64,000 bases of DNA from Neobacillus sp. DY30 (GCF_030123065.1 NZ_CP126093.1:3538001-3602000); one strand, 5' to 3'. Numbered from the stretch's first letter, positions 8,447-17,485 are shown. The notes: generated by a model from the sequence alone, not told the origin. Translations and numbers: made by a program.

Positions 8447-9997
8447 TTAATCATTACTCTCTAATAACGGAATCTTAACTTCTACCCCTAAACGTATCAG
8501 TAACTTAGCCAGGGTTTCAAGTCCAGATTTCGGATTGATTTTCGTTTCAAGGTAATAGGTAGTACCTGTGAGTTTTGATTTATACGTATGCAATTGGGTA
8601 AAATTCCGTTTATCCTTATGAACCGGTTCAAGCGCCATCGCATAGCGTTTTCCCGAGTCAGTGGAACCTAGGACAACACCCTCTTTTATCTTTTCATGAA
8701 GAGGAAGTTGATGATCTTCAATCCAATTTAATCCTTCTTTCCAAAGTGCCGGCACGCTTTCACCACGAATCACCGTATTGCTTTTTCCGTGCCTTACATT
8801 AATGTATAAAGAATCCCATCTTTTATTGCTTGCCCGGTAAGACTCTTCAACCTCTGGTACAACAGCTGCTTGTTCATTAACTTTTTTCTTCAACTGCTCA
8901 AACAACTTTTCTACTGTCCCAATTCCCACATTTTCATATTTTGCAAGAATCACAAGCTCCTTCGGAAGCTGCCCAACACTTTCAATTTGGTCTTCATTAA
9001 GTTGCCTTAATAGACTTGGAATTCCAGTGAATTCCTCCGAGGTAAGCGGGACCTTAGAAAGTTCCTCGGTGACAATAATATGGTCAGCCTTGTAGAAAAA
9101 GAACAGTTCACCTGGTCGTTCCAGCGATAGTTTCCTTCTAATTTTTTCTTCCTCAATAAAGGTCCTTAATTCTTCAAAGAAAATTTCGTCATTCTTTTCA
9201 CTGTAACGTTTCACATGCTTGTGTAAACCTGCTAGGTTCATAGGCAGCTCACTCATGATTCTTGCTTGCTGTTCTGCACCTAATCGAATCAGAAAGGTTT
9301 CGGATTTATCAAATCGTTGTGGCAATAGGAAAGCATCGCGAAGAAAATAGGGAACATCTAATTGTTTCCCATTAAATGTAAACGTACGAATTGTCGTTGT
9401 ACCAGGAATCCCCTCTTCCACTGCAGGTACTTCTGGCTCAGACGTTTCAACGCTAACCGCCGTTTCTGCCAGTGCAGACTCAGGGGAGAGCTTTTCTACT
9501 GAATTAGATAGGAGCTCTTCAAGTGACTTAAGTCTAATCTCCAACTCAGACATATCATATCTTTTTTCCATAGCCGGGGATGGATCTTGATAATCCGGAA
9601 CGGTAATATCGACTGGACCGTATACCTCCACATACCATTTAACAATTTTGTATAATGCCTCCCAAGACAATAGGGCCTCAGAATACCGGAACATTCTTGA
9701 ATTATGGGCAGCTTGATTCCCAATTTGCCTAACAAAATGGAGTGCATCTCGTATCTCAGGGATCAAGTACCCTTTGTCATTAAGCATATCCAGCTGATCT
9801 TTTAAATTGGTTCGAGGATCATCTGGCAATTCCTCGGCTCGAATCACCTGTTGTAATATATTCTCTACAAACACACGTGCATGTGTCAGCATGGTTCTTG
9901 GGCTGGTAAAAATACTATTTTCCAATTCTCGTGCAACTAACGCCAGTTCTTTAGAAAGCGGCTCAATAAATTGATAAAAGTAAGATTGTTTATCCAT
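8447..9997 (-). CDS. DUF4145-type N-terminal domain protein, 516 residues
   Basis: The first ~150 residues look like the DUF4145/HsdR N-terminal helical domain, with the typical ARVFVENILQ and IGNQAAHNSR segments. This domain is common at the front of restriction subunits and other defence or DNA-linked proteins. Residues ~160-215 form an acidic linker, and the remainder is unassigned. The C-terminal ~130 residues, starting near KRWDSLYINV, look like a compact alpha/beta domain. No nuclease or helicase motif is present, so this is not a restriction enzyme by itself. Single gene with its own terminator. The function is unknown. Confidence 0.65.
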   Translation of the reverse strand: MDKQSYFYQFIEPLSKELALVARELENSIFTSPRTMLTHARVFVENILQQVIRAEELPDDPRTNLKDQLDMLNDKGYLIPEIRDALHFVRQIGNQAAHNSRMFRYSEALLSWEALYKIVKWYVEVYGPVDITVPDYQDPSPAMEKRYDMSELEIRLKSLEELLSNSVEKLSPESALAETAVSVETSEPEVPAVEEGIPGTTTIRTFTFNGKQLDVPYFLRDAFLLPQRFDKSETFLIRLGAEQQARIMSELPMNLAGLHKHVKRYSEKNDEIFFEELRTFIEEEKIRRKLSLERPGELFFFYKADHIIVTEELSKVPLTSEEFTGIPSLLRQLNEDQIESVGQLPKELVILAKYENVGIGTVEKLFEQLKKKVNEQAAVVPEVEESYRASNKRWDSLYINVRHGKSNTVIRGESVPALWKEGLNWIEDHQLPLHEKIKEGVVLGSTDSGKRYAMALEPVHKDKRNFTQLHTYKSKLTGTTYYLETKINPKSGLETLAKLLIRLGVEVKIPLLESND

Positions 9998-10078
9998 TGT
10001 AAAAGCTCCTCTAAATATATAATATTCTTATTTTATCACATCGAAGCACAATTGGAATATACTAGTAGATAGTGCCAT

Positions 10079-10116
10079 AAAGAAAAGCCGCCTCTAGAGG
10101 AGAACGGCTTTTCTTG
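10079..10116 (-). terminator. Terminator after the MltG-like small gene
   Basis: AGAAAAGCCG (10081-10090) pairs with CGGCTTTTCT (10105-10114), T-rich on both sides. Confidence 0.75.
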
Positions 10117-10124
10117 TGCTGTTT

Positions 10125-10601
10125 TTAATTGGTAAAAATCGTTGCAATAATTTGGTCGTATGACATTCCACTATTGACTGTATAGGAACCTGGGCGCAAA
10201 GCGTTTTGTAACCCTCTAGCTTCAATATCTTGCGTGAATTTGAAAGCGTCTGGGATTAACTTTGCTTGAAGAAGTACATTCGCAACATCGATACTAGTCA
10301 TCCCATCTGCTACGTTGACTACTACTTGGGTTATGGGTTGATCCTTCTCTTTTTTATCAGCAGGCTTCGTTTCAATATCCTTTGCAGCTTGCAAAGTCTT
10401 TTCTAATTCTTCTGTTGTTTGAACAACATAACCGGCAGATTCAAGCTCTTCCTTCATCTGTGCTGCCGTTAGTTTAACACCTTCAGACGATTTAGCTGAA
10501 GCTTTTTGATTGGTGTTATCATCAGTGAAGTAAACTACTCCACAAATTGTTGTAGCAATAAGGATTCCTGCTGCAAAGCTGCTCAATAAATTAATTCGCA
10601 T
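10125..10601 (-). CDS. Short YceG/MltG-like membrane-anchored protein
   Basis: About 158 residues: an N-terminal hydrophobic anchor (about 5-24), a charged linker, and a C-terminal domain (VNVADGMTSIDVANVLLQAKLI...LRPGSYTV) that resembles the LysM-like N-terminal part of the endolytic transglycosylase MltG/YceG. The catalytic transglycosylase domain of MltG is absent, so it is probably a binding or regulatory relative. A TTG at 10607 and an ATG at 10601 are both possible starts; spacing to GGAGG is 5 or 11 bases. It overlaps the end of the upstream gene, so the two are translationally coupled. Confidence 0.65.
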   Translation of the reverse strand: MRINLLSSFAAGILIATTICGVVYFTDDNTNQKASAKSSEGVKLTAAQMKEELESAGYVVQTTEELEKTLQAAKDIETKPADKKEKDQPITQVVVNVADGMTSIDVANVLLQAKLIPDAFKFTQDIEARGLQNALRPGSYTVNSGMSYDQIIATIFTN

Positions 10602-10971
10602 TGGCAACTAATCCTCCTTCATCCTTTATTTTCAGATAAGGTGTTAGCAGCTGTTCAATTTCAGATACTGGTACTTCTTTTTTCTCAGCGATGCTTTCAA
10701 TCGAGTAATTACGTCTATATAAGTCTATTACTTCACGTATAAAAAGCTTCTCTTCTGCAGAAAGTGGAATTCCAGCTTCTTTTGTTACTACTTCTATATC
10801 AAGCTCGATATCTCGGATTGAGTCTTGAATGCTATTGATTTCTTTCATCATCGATACATGTACTAAATCAATTTGCTTTTTTTCAAGCTTAGAGTCACGG
10901 TATGTCTTAATTATTGAAAAAACAAGCAATAATGCGGAAAGAAGAAACAATCCGAATAAAGTCCATTCCAT
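10591..10971 (-). CDS. Membrane-anchored coiled-coil protein, 126 residues (DUF6115-like)
   Basis: It has one N-terminal membrane segment (about residues 3-21), a basic stop-transfer region, a coiled-coil stretch (about 30-70) and a small C-terminal helix-turn-helix-like segment (VIDLYRRNYSIESIAEKKEVPVSEI, about 81-105). This design recurs in small Bacillus membrane proteins of unknown function. It forms a two-gene operon with the overlapping MltG-like gene, which suggests a shared cell-envelope role. No enzymatic motif is visible. Confidence 0.6.
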   Translation of the reverse strand: MEWTLFGLFLLSALLLVFSIIKTYRDSKLEKKQIDLVHVSMMKEINSIQDSIRDIELDIEVVTKEAGIPLSAEEKLFIREVIDLYRRNYSIESIAEKKEVPVSEIEQLLTPYLKIKDEGGLVANAN

Positions 10972-11154
10972 CGAAATCTACCTCCTTCTTTTTAATAGAC
11001 CAACACAAGAATCTATTATACATCCAAAATAAATAAATTTCGATTTTATTCTACAAAATACATCAAAAGTCTGAGAGATTTGTCAAAAAGCAGGTAATTC
11101 ATTTGCACCCTACTGGTATGTTTTTGGGTAAAGAAGTGAATATTTACCCGAAAA

Positions 11155-11187
11155 AAAACCGCTTCACAATCGTGAAAACGGCTTAAC
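11155..11187. terminator. Terminator of the DinB gene
   Basis: AACCGCTTCAC pairs with GTGAAAACGGCTT around AATC, with an A8 run on one side that becomes T8 on the minus strand. Confidence 0.7.
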
Positions 11188-11201
11188 CATACAAAGTTCT
11201 T

Positions 11202-11705
11202 CTATAGAGAGTTTGCATCCATCCCCATTTGGCTCCATTCTTCTCTTGAAGGCCCATACACACCTGGGACCTTTAAGCCAGCTTGGCGCATAAGAACGGT
11301 CATTTGTCCACGGTGATGAATGATATGCTTGTTCAGCATGTTAAGCATTACAGCTCTTGGCAGGTCCATACCAAATACACTTTTTGTTTCACTTAGGGAT
11401 TGGTCTGTCCATTGTTCACTAATAGCAGCACTTGTCTCTGCACTAACACTACGGAACGTTTCAGCTATTTCTCTAGCTGAAGTTGGAAGGTCCGCTTCGT
11501 TTAACGAACTTTTTACTGTCACACCAAACTCCATTAACATACCAGGTGTACTCGCAACAATATGCCAAGCAATTTCTCCTAACGTACGATCTTCCGGTGA
11601 AACTCTTTGTTGCAGCGACTCATCTGTTAAGGCATCCAAAACCTTTTGGGTTGAAACTGCTTCTTGATTCCATTCGTTAATAAAATGAGATATAGCTGTA
11701 TACAT
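11202..11705 (-). CDS. DinB-family metal-binding four-helix protein
   Basis: This 167-residue four-helix-bundle protein has the three metal-binding histidines of the DinB/YfiT superfamily: His48 in AWHIV, and His127 and His131 in the NKHIIHHRGQM motif. Members include thiol-dependent S-transferases (bacillithiol transferase type) and proteins of unknown function. A detoxification or thiol-transfer role is possible. It is monocistronic with a terminator at 11157-11185. Confidence 0.82.
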   Translation of the reverse strand: MYTAISHFINEWNQEAVSTQKVLDALTDESLQQRVSPEDRTLGEIAWHIVASTPGMLMEFGVTVKSSLNEADLPTSAREIAETFRSVSAETSAAISEQWTDQSLSETKSVFGMDLPRAVMLNMLNKHIIHHRGQMTVLMRQAGLKVPGVYGPSREEWSQMGMDANSL

Positions 11706-11887
11706 TTTATATCCTCCATTACAATTTGTTAATGACTACTTAGCATATTATACCATTTTTGCTATTAATACAAAATTTCACACTTTCACTATTCCTGTGT
11801 GATTTTTTTATTCTCATATCCTGATTACCATGATAGAATCTTTACTGGATTAAATCAGTCTGATCAAAAGATTATCGGTGGTGAATT

Positions 11888-13039
11888 GTGAAAGAGTCTG
11901 TACTAATACAAAATAAAAAGAGAACCAAGCTTAATCTAAGCTTTCTAAAGAAGGATATGGTATTTACCATCTCTCTTGTTTTAGCTGCTGGTAGTTGTTT
12001 ATTCCAAACTCCTCAAAAAGAGTATCTAAATTTTCCTGTATTAATTAGTTTATTTAACCTGATGATTGCGATTAAGGCTTTAGAGGAACTAAGAGTTTTA
12101 GATAAATTTGCAATTTCTATATTAAATAGAAGCAGTAATAGTAAATCCGTGTCAGCCATTCTCATACTGTTATGTTTTTTCAGCTCGATGATTTTTACAA
12201 ACGATGTGGCGTTACTTACATTTGTCCCCCTGTCGCTAGTGATTAGCAGGAAAACAAAGATGCCTATTATGGAAACAATTATCTTACAAACAATCGCCGC
12301 AAATATCGGGAGCAGTTTCACCCCAATGGGAAACCCACAAAATTTGTTTATTTACTCTTTTTATAAAATCACGGCTTTGCCTTTTTTTACGACTGTTTTA
12401 GTAATTGCTATTCTTGGTATCATTACTTTATATTTCTTCATCCAAAGACTGGATCAAAAAGAATTGAAGGTAGAGATTCCTCTAGTACAGGTTAACTCTT
12501 CGAAGAGAACATTGGTTTGGGGGATTGTTTTAGTTATTATCATCGCTTCCATACTCGGTGTGGTTCCTTACCAAGTTGCGTTAGCCATTACTTTAATGAC
12601 AGTTGCCATTTTAAATAAGAAACTCTTGTTGAAAATTGATTATTTCCTGCTATTAACTTTTATTTGTTTTTTTATCTTTGTTGGAAATATTTCAAATACA
12701 ACAGCTATGCACACCGTGGCAAGTGCAAGTTTGAAGGACGCCGATTCCGTCTATTTCAACTCGATTCTAGTAAGCCAATTTATCAGCAATGTCCCTGCAG
12801 CTATCCTTATGGCAGAATTCACAACCAATTGGAAACCTTTATTATTAGGTGTGAATATCGGTGGCCTTGGAACCATTATTGCATCGATGGCTAGTGTAAT
12901 TTCCTATAAATTATATATTCAAACCCATCCAAACGATGGTAAAAAATATCTTTTAAAATTTAGTATATATAATTTCACATTTTTAACATTTTTAACTTTT
13001 ATCCCGTACGTCATTTTAAAAATTTTAAATATATTCTAA
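11888..13039 (+). CDS. SLC13/ArsB-type anion permease
   Basis: This 383-residue polytopic protein has about 10 helices. It carries the re-entrant-loop signature NIGSSFTPMGNPQNLF (about residues 138-153), which is characteristic of the ion transporter superfamily that includes ArsB, CitMHS and SLC13 carriers. It would move a dicarboxylate, citrate-like or oxyanion substrate; the sequence does not say which. I take GTG 11888 as start, with GGTGGTG upstream. It is single and ends at a strong terminator. Confidence 0.75.
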   Translation: MKESVLIQNKKRTKLNLSFLKKDMVFTISLVLAAGSCLFQTPQKEYLNFPVLISLFNLMIAIKALEELRVLDKFAISILNRSSNSKSVSAILILLCFFSSMIFTNDVALLTFVPLSLVISRKTKMPIMETIILQTIAANIGSSFTPMGNPQNLFIYSFYKITALPFFTTVLVIAILGIITLYFFIQRLDQKELKVEIPLVQVNSSKRTLVWGIVLVIIIASILGVVPYQVALAITLMTVAILNKKLLLKIDYFLLLTFICFFIFVGNISNTTAMHTVASASLKDADSVYFNSILVSQFISNVPAAILMAEFTTNWKPLLLGVNIGGLGTIIASMASVISYKLYIQTHPNDGKKYLLKFSIYNFTFLTFLTFIPYVILKILNIF

Positions 13040-13067
13040 CCCGCTTTGAAAAATAGCGGGTTTTTTT
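13040..13067 (+). terminator. Terminator after the anion permease
   Basis: CCCGCT / AGCGGG stem followed by T7. Confidence 0.85.
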
Positions 13068-13141
13068 CACTTTACGACTAAAAATTCCATCAACGTGCAT
13101 AGTAAAAACAAAACAAAAATATGGAATCAAGGAGTAATCGT

Positions 13142-13378
13142 ATGAACGTAAAATGGAAAATAACGATTTTGATTACTATTCTTACACTAGGATTGTTAAC
13201 AGCGTGTAACCCTGAAAAAAGAGAATCATTAAATCGAGAAAATGACGTAAATTTCCGTCCTGTTCGGTATGAACGTAAACCGAATATAAACGAGAGCAAT
13301 AACGATTATAAAAACCAAGATAACAGACTCGACATTCAGGACGAAACACCTAATAAAAAAGATCATAAAAGAAGATAA
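13142..13378 (+). CDS. Small lipoprotein, 78 residues
   Basis: A lysine-containing N-terminus, a hydrophobic core (ITILITILTLG) and the lipobox LLTAC (Cys23) show a type II signal peptide, so the mature protein would be lipid-anchored outside the membrane. The remaining ~56 residues are very hydrophilic, rich in Asn, Asp, Lys and Arg, and probably disordered. The start at 13142 is set by AAGGAG about 8 bases upstream; an earlier in-frame ATG at 13121 lacks a ribosome site. The function is unknown. Confidence 0.65.
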   Translation: MNVKWKITILITILTLGLLTACNPEKRESLNRENDVNFRPVRYERKPNINESNNDYKNQDNRLDIQDETPNKKDHKRR

Positions 13379-13469
13379 ACCTCCATATTATTCATAAAAC
13401 CAAACCATACCAACTAACACTGTCCACCCCAGACGGACAAATAGGCCGTTTTGTCCACGTGTGGTGACA

Positions 13470-13535
13470 GGCACCAAAAAAGCGGCCCCAAAAAGGCACC
13501 AGAAAAGCGGCCCCAAAAAGGCACCAGAAAAATCA
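13470..13535. repeat. 25-base tandem repeat, about 2.6 copies
   Basis: Units start at 13470, 13495 and 13520. Each begins GGCACC, then an A-rich spacer, then GCGGCCCC and A5. The first two units differ by one base, and the last is cut short. The array is bounded by the terminator of the gene at 13570. Confidence 0.85.
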
Positions 13536-13538
13536 AAA

Positions 13539-13582
13539 AAAAACAGGATAAAAGGTGCCATCGGCTCTTTTATCCTGTTTTT
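13539..13582. terminator. Terminator overlapping the stop codon of the lysyltransferase-like gene
   Basis: A 16-bp perfect stem (arms 13539-13554 and 13567-13582). On the minus strand the first arm includes the last codons and TAA of the gene at 13570, and the second arm runs into T9. Confidence 0.85.
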
Positions 13583-14691
13583 TTCATTAGGTATTTGATT
13601 TTGTCTACGACGTTTTTTGGATGTGGTGTGCTGTTGATGAGCAGTAACAGCTGAATGATAACAATTGGCAGGAATGTTTTTCTGTACGCTAGGTACTTTG
13701 GTTCCCAACCACAGGCAAATTTGCTTTTGAATTCTTTGAGTCCTTTGAAGTTATACAATGAATTACCGTGCAGGTAGGCTAGTCTAAAGAACTTTTCACT
13801 CCTGAAAGAGTATTTACAATCCCCTACATTTGAAAGTGGCGCCATACCCAGACTACAAATCTGGTACCCATTTTCTTTCGCCCACTTAAAAATTTGAATA
13901 AATAAAACATCCATCGTTCCATGTGGGCTATCTGGTAATTTTCTCATTAAGTCGATGGTAATTGACTTTTTGTGATCAGTTGCAAGTGTAGCAAAAGCTA
14001 TTACATTACCGGTTGGGTCCTTTAATAGTGCAATTGGAAAACAAGATACATATTCCTCACTAAAGGAAACAACGGAAAATCCCTTTTCCTTCTGGTTACC
14101 GAGCCACGAATCTGATATCTCTTTAAGTTCTGAAAGTATTTCCTTTGAATAAGGTGGCATAATTACGCTGAACGTGAAAGAATTACGAGTAAATTTGTTC
14201 AATCTTGTTCGTAACTTGGCTCCCTGCTTTCCCTCAATCGAAAAATTATGGAGATTGACAATTCCTTCTTCCCCTAATTTCAAGAACCGATAGCCTGTAT
14301 CATGATAGAGAGCCATGAATCGCGGACTTATTTGATAGAAGATAGGCTTTAACCTTTTACTTACACTGTATTCTTGAAATTCTTCGATAGACTTAGGAAT
14401 CAGAGACTCTGCACCTATCGGGTCTCCCAAAACCACTAATTTATTTCCTATTCGCTTATAAACAATTAACACTTGTCCTTCCGCTGCCCAATATACATCC
14501 TTATCCTGTAACAAAAGAAGATGAGAAACATGATTACCGCCATTTTCTTCTAAGAATGCAATGACACGTTCTAATTGCGAGTCTATGTTACTTGGAGTTA
14601 ATTTATTTTTAGCATTAAGCCTATTTATTTTATATGAAATGATAAAAACAAAAATCGGAATGAAAAAATACCATGATATGGTATCGAACAT
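13570..14691 (-). CDS. MprF C-terminal-type (DUF2156) aminoacyl-phospholipid synthase domain protein
   Basis: A 373-residue protein with one N-terminal membrane segment (about 6-20) and a GNAT-like double domain. It has the features of the MprF catalytic part: VLGDPIGAE, SPHGTMDVLFIQIFKWAKENGY, LGMAPLSNVG and YNFKGLKEFKSKF. Full MprF also has a large N-terminal flippase of about 14 helices, which is absent here. It probably transfers an aminoacyl group from tRNA to a lipid or other acceptor at the inner leaflet. The acceptor and amino acid are unknown. Confidence 0.82.
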   Translation of the reverse strand: MFDTISWYFFIPIFVFIISYKINRLNAKNKLTPSNIDSQLERVIAFLEENGGNHVSHLLLLQDKDVYWAAEGQVLIVYKRIGNKLVVLGDPIGAESLIPKSIEEFQEYSVSKRLKPIFYQISPRFMALYHDTGYRFLKLGEEGIVNLHNFSIEGKQGAKLRTRLNKFTRNSFTFSVIMPPYSKEILSELKEISDSWLGNQKEKGFSVVSFSEEYVSCFPIALLKDPTGNVIAFATLATDHKKSITIDLMRKLPDSPHGTMDVLFIQIFKWAKENGYQICSLGMAPLSNVGDCKYSFRSEKFFRLAYLHGNSLYNFKGLKEFKSKFACGWEPKYLAYRKTFLPIVIIQLLLLINSTPHPKNVVDKIKYLMKKTG

Positions 14692-14831
14692 ACAGGCATT
14701 ACCCCCTATTAAAAGTTCACCTTAATAAAGATACCATAATAATAGATTGATATGAATATTGATTTTTTCCATTTTATGAAAATAGATACTACTATACATA
14801 AAAGAGTAATGACCCATTTACATTGCAAAAC

Positions 14832-14866
14832 AAAAGCCGCTTACCTTAAAGGTAAACGGCTTTCTT
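14832..14866. terminator. Bidirectional terminator
   Basis: AAAGCCGCTTACCTT pairs with GGTAAACGGCTTT, with flanking A and T runs, downstream of the GNAT gene. Confidence 0.75.
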
Positions 14867-14993
14867 CCAAATTAGTCAGTTCCAAGTGTAACTCCATGTG
14901 CTTTTAATTATTTCCGGTATGCAATGCTCATTCGGTCACATTTTTATAATAGTTCTATTTGTAATGAAATCCAAGCATTTTTATTGTTCTATT

Positions 14994-15746
14994 TTAATCT
15001 TCAACCTTTTGCGTGTAATATTGAAAGCCAAGGTATTGATAGTTTTGTTTCTTGTACATATCCTTTGGGGTGTCTTGACCATCTGCAACTAAAATAACGG
15101 TCTTATCGTGGAACGTATCCATCACAAACTTTTGTATTCGACTCCCAATTCCTTTCCTCTGAAAAGCTTCATCCACACCTAAGTTATCAATTTCAGCTGT
15201 ATCTTCTGAGATAATGACATCCACTGCCCCTGCAGGCGTCCCTTTATATAAAGCAAGCAGCTGCATTACATTCGGGTCCTCAAAAATCTGCTTATTTAAC
15301 TCTACCTTTTGATTGGCAAAATTACTGCCAAACACAATATCCTGCTGATATTGTAAAGCAAGAAATGCTTTCAAATTTTTTTCTGTTACCATTTGAACCT
15401 TAATATCTGGGTGATCCTTTACATCTGGGAATTGCTTGGGATCAATACTATATAATTCTAAGAAACCAATATCATAATTCACCTGATTTAAATAATTTAC
15501 TAAATCAGCTGGGATTTTTTCATAACTAGGAAACTTGAATTTCACATGCTTCTGACCATTTTTCCGGTGGAAATCTCGTAAATAACGTTCGGCCGATTTT
15601 AATTCCTCTAGTGTAGGAAAGGTTTTAAACTCAATATAATTACTATCATATCGCGATAACATTTCAGGAAAGTGATAGTGTTGGTATAATTCATTTTCTG
15701 CTATCAAGTGAGTATGTTTATGAATATTTTCAAATGTAATTTGCAT
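14994..15746 (-). CDS. GNAT-family N-acetyltransferase, 250 residues
   Basis: The C-terminal half holds the acetyl-CoA motif QRKGIG (196-201) preceded by EIDNLGV, the standard GNAT strand 4 / helix 3 signature. The N-terminal ~110 residues form a second, degenerate GNAT-like domain. The acceptor substrate is not identifiable. It lies 27 bases downstream of the Nudix gene, so the two are probably co-transcribed. Confidence 0.8.
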   Translation of the reverse strand: MQITFENIHKHTHLIAENELYQHYHFPEMLSRYDSNYIEFKTFPTLEELKSAERYLRDFHRKNGQKHVKFKFPSYEKIPADLVNYLNQVNYDIGFLELYSIDPKQFPDVKDHPDIKVQMVTEKNLKAFLALQYQQDIVFGSNFANQKVELNKQIFEDPNVMQLLALYKGTPAGAVDVIISEDTAEIDNLGVDEAFQRKGIGSRIQKFVMDTFHDKTVILVADGQDTPKDMYKKQNYQYLGFQYYTQKVED

Positions 15747-15773
15747 AACGCGATCCCCTTTTGCACGGATAAA

Positions 15774-16466
15774 CTAGTAATTTTGTTGTAAATCCTTAAG
15801 CAATTTCATTAAATCCTCTTTTGTTACGGACATCTTTAGGACACCACTTTTTTGATACTCAATGATCGCTTGCAGAGTAAGAATAGTCGGTGGTGCGAGT
15901 TTAATCTTTTTATTTTGAAACGCAGTTAATGCTTCTTCTGGATTAATCCATAACGCTCCATCAATTTCCTTTTGATCTGGTTCTGGAGTTTGTCCTTGAG
16001 GGAGTTTTGCAAGAAAAAAACGGGTATCAAAACGAATCGGGCTTTCCTCAGGAGTAACAATTTGACCGAAATAAGTTAAACATTGAGGATCAAAATAAAG
16101 CTTCTCTTGCTCTAACACTCGTATAAAAGGTATTTCACCTTTTAGCAGGTCATTTCGGTATTTCATTATTTTTTCCTTTGGTAAAAGTACCGGGAACCCA
16201 TCTATTGTATTCCCCAACATTATCCCAACTTCTTCAAACAATTCTCTAGCCGCAGCAATATAATGTGTAAGACTAATAGAAAACCGTGCTTCATCATGAT
16301 TTACGAATTCTTCATCCGCCAATGAATCATGACTTTCTACCGTTCCCCCTGGGAAAACGTGAAATCCACCCATAAACTTCATAGTGAGGGGTCGCTTTGT
16401 TAAATAAACCCTTGATAATTCGTCCATCAATACAACGGTAGACGCAGGTTTAGGAGTTGCAGCCAT
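15774..16466 (-). CDS. Nudix hydrolase (NUDT19/CoA-type layout)
   Basis: The protein has 230 residues. The Nudix box is split: GG at 40-41 and a long insert (about 42-70), then RELFEEVGI (74-82), which carries the metal-binding glutamates. Such an enlarged box is known from NUDT19-like CoA/nucleotide pyrophosphatases. It would cleave a nucleoside diphosphate linked to another moiety. It is the first gene of a two-gene unit with the GNAT gene. An acetyl-CoA or CoA link between the two is possible but speculative. Confidence 0.82.
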   Translation of the reverse strand: MAATPKPASTVVLMDELSRVYLTKRPLTMKFMGGFHVFPGGTVESHDSLADEEFVNHDEARFSISLTHYIAAARELFEEVGIMLGNTIDGFPVLLPKEKIMKYRNDLLKGEIPFIRVLEQEKLYFDPQCLTYFGQIVTPEESPIRFDTRFFLAKLPQGQTPEPDQKEIDGALWINPEEALTAFQNKKIKLAPPTILTLQAIIEYQKSGVLKMSVTKEDLMKLLKDLQQNY

Positions 16467-16546
16467 TTGAGATTCACTCCTCTTAAAAAAAATAATCCAT
16501 AATCCGATAATATATTATTCTACTTCCTATGAGATTACTCCTTTAA

Positions 16547-17050
16547 TCAACTTTCATCCCTTTTTTTCCAATATCCGGATATAAACTCGCTTAACATTTG
16601 ATTTAAATTAGATTTTTTTTGCGTTTTTAACCATTCGACCTGATCAATAGGCAGATTTAGTTTTAGGCTAATGTTTTCATTTGGCATTTCTACTTTTCGG
16701 ATCTGTTCTAATGTAATTCCCTCTTCTACATTCGGAAACGATGAACTATTTTCATTCACCAAATCGAGCTCTTCGTACTCATCAATAGTATCAAGGTCAG
16801 AATATAAATTAAGCTGGGGCAATCCTCCAGACAAGGTTTTAACGTGCATTATGGAATCAATCAGTCTACCGCTATCTAATTCTATCTCAATAATTAAATT
16901 TTGCTCTTTCTTATATTTTCTCTCAGTAACTTCACTAACAATCAAATCCAGTTCAAGTGTATATCCCGAAGTAGATTCAAAGATATAAATGGCACTATTA
17001 AAAATATGTATATTCTGACCATCAATTTTAACCGACTTCACTGCAGCCAT
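16547..17050 (-). CDS. Hypothetical protein, 167 residues
   Basis: Soluble, acidic protein with a beta-rich N-terminal half (about 1-85) and a C-terminal helical tail ending WKKRDES. I do not recognise the family. Two in-frame ATGs exist. GGAGG lies one base from the first (17056) and 7 bases from the second, so the start at 17050 is preferred. No terminator is obvious. The function is unknown. Confidence 0.65.
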   Translation of the reverse strand: MAAVKSVKIDGQNIHIFNSAIYIFESTSGYTLELDLIVSEVTERKYKKEQNLIIEIELDSGRLIDSIMHVKTLSGGLPQLNLYSDLDTIDEYEELDLVNENSSSFPNVEEGITLEQIRKVEMPNENISLKLNLPIDQVEWLKTQKKSNLNQMLSEFISGYWKKRDES

Positions 17051-17056
17051 AAACAT

Positions 17057-17435
17057 TCCTCCATACCATGTTCCACACCATACTAATAATAATCATTATA
17101 ACCTATTAAGATACAAACATATTTACTATCTATTTTAGTATTTTTTCTTGAAATAAAGAAACCCTAATAAATGATTGATTTATCTATTTCCTTTTGTATT
17201 CCACTTGAATTAACTATTATACGGTCACCAAGAACTTAAGGACGTACAATGTGCCTGGAGTTATGATGGCTATCTTGAGCCTATATATCTCATTCCCACT
17301 CCTTTCTGAAACCCTTATGGTACTAGCTTACGCACCACGGTCAGAAAGGTGTAGACAAGACTTCCATTATTTATAAAGTTAATGAAATGTTCACAGCATC
17401 TTATGCTGTATTGCGTTAAAATAAAGGCGAATCAA
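17057..17435. other. Intergenic stretch with one long-range inverted repeat
   Basis: No credible ORF or known riboswitch is seen. CCTTTCTGA (about 17301-17309) and TCAGAAAGG (about 17341-17349) form a perfect 9-bp stem enclosing about 31 bases. A smaller GGCT/AGCC hairpin lies upstream near 17268-17281. A structured RNA or a decayed mobile element are both possible. Confidence 0.4.
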
Positions 17436-17436
17436 A

Positions 17437-17454
17437 ATGTGATGTTCTTCACAA
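17437..17454. promoter_or_regulatory. Rex-like operator
   Basis: TGTGA-N6-TCACA, extended as ATGTGAT-GTTC-TTCACAA, matches the Rex consensus TTGTGAA-N4-TTCACAA at 12 of 14 defined bases. It lies about 32 bases before the start of a YwcJ-type transporter; ywcJ is a known Rex target in B. subtilis. The position is too near the start codon for FNR activation. Confidence 0.6.
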
Positions 17455-17485
17455 TTAAAGCAGTTAGAAAGAAGGAAATATAATC

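Noticed and set aside
8447..9997. Type I restriction HsdR subunit
   Set aside because: Only the N-terminal DUF4145-like domain is shared; no nuclease or helicase motifs and no hsdM/hsdS nearby.
11320..11667. 115-codon plus-strand frame opposite DinB
   Set aside because: Antisense to a well-conserved gene, with no domain or start signal.
13470..13535. Short direct repeats as a CRISPR array
   Set aside because: Units are directly adjacent with no unique spacers, and no cas operon exists in the window. The Cas4-like gene at 31492 is solitary.
17437..17454. FNR site for anaerobic activation
   Set aside because: The palindrome also fits FNR, but it lies about 32 bases before the start codon, so activation from -41.5 would put the transcript start at the ATG. 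Rex repression fits better.
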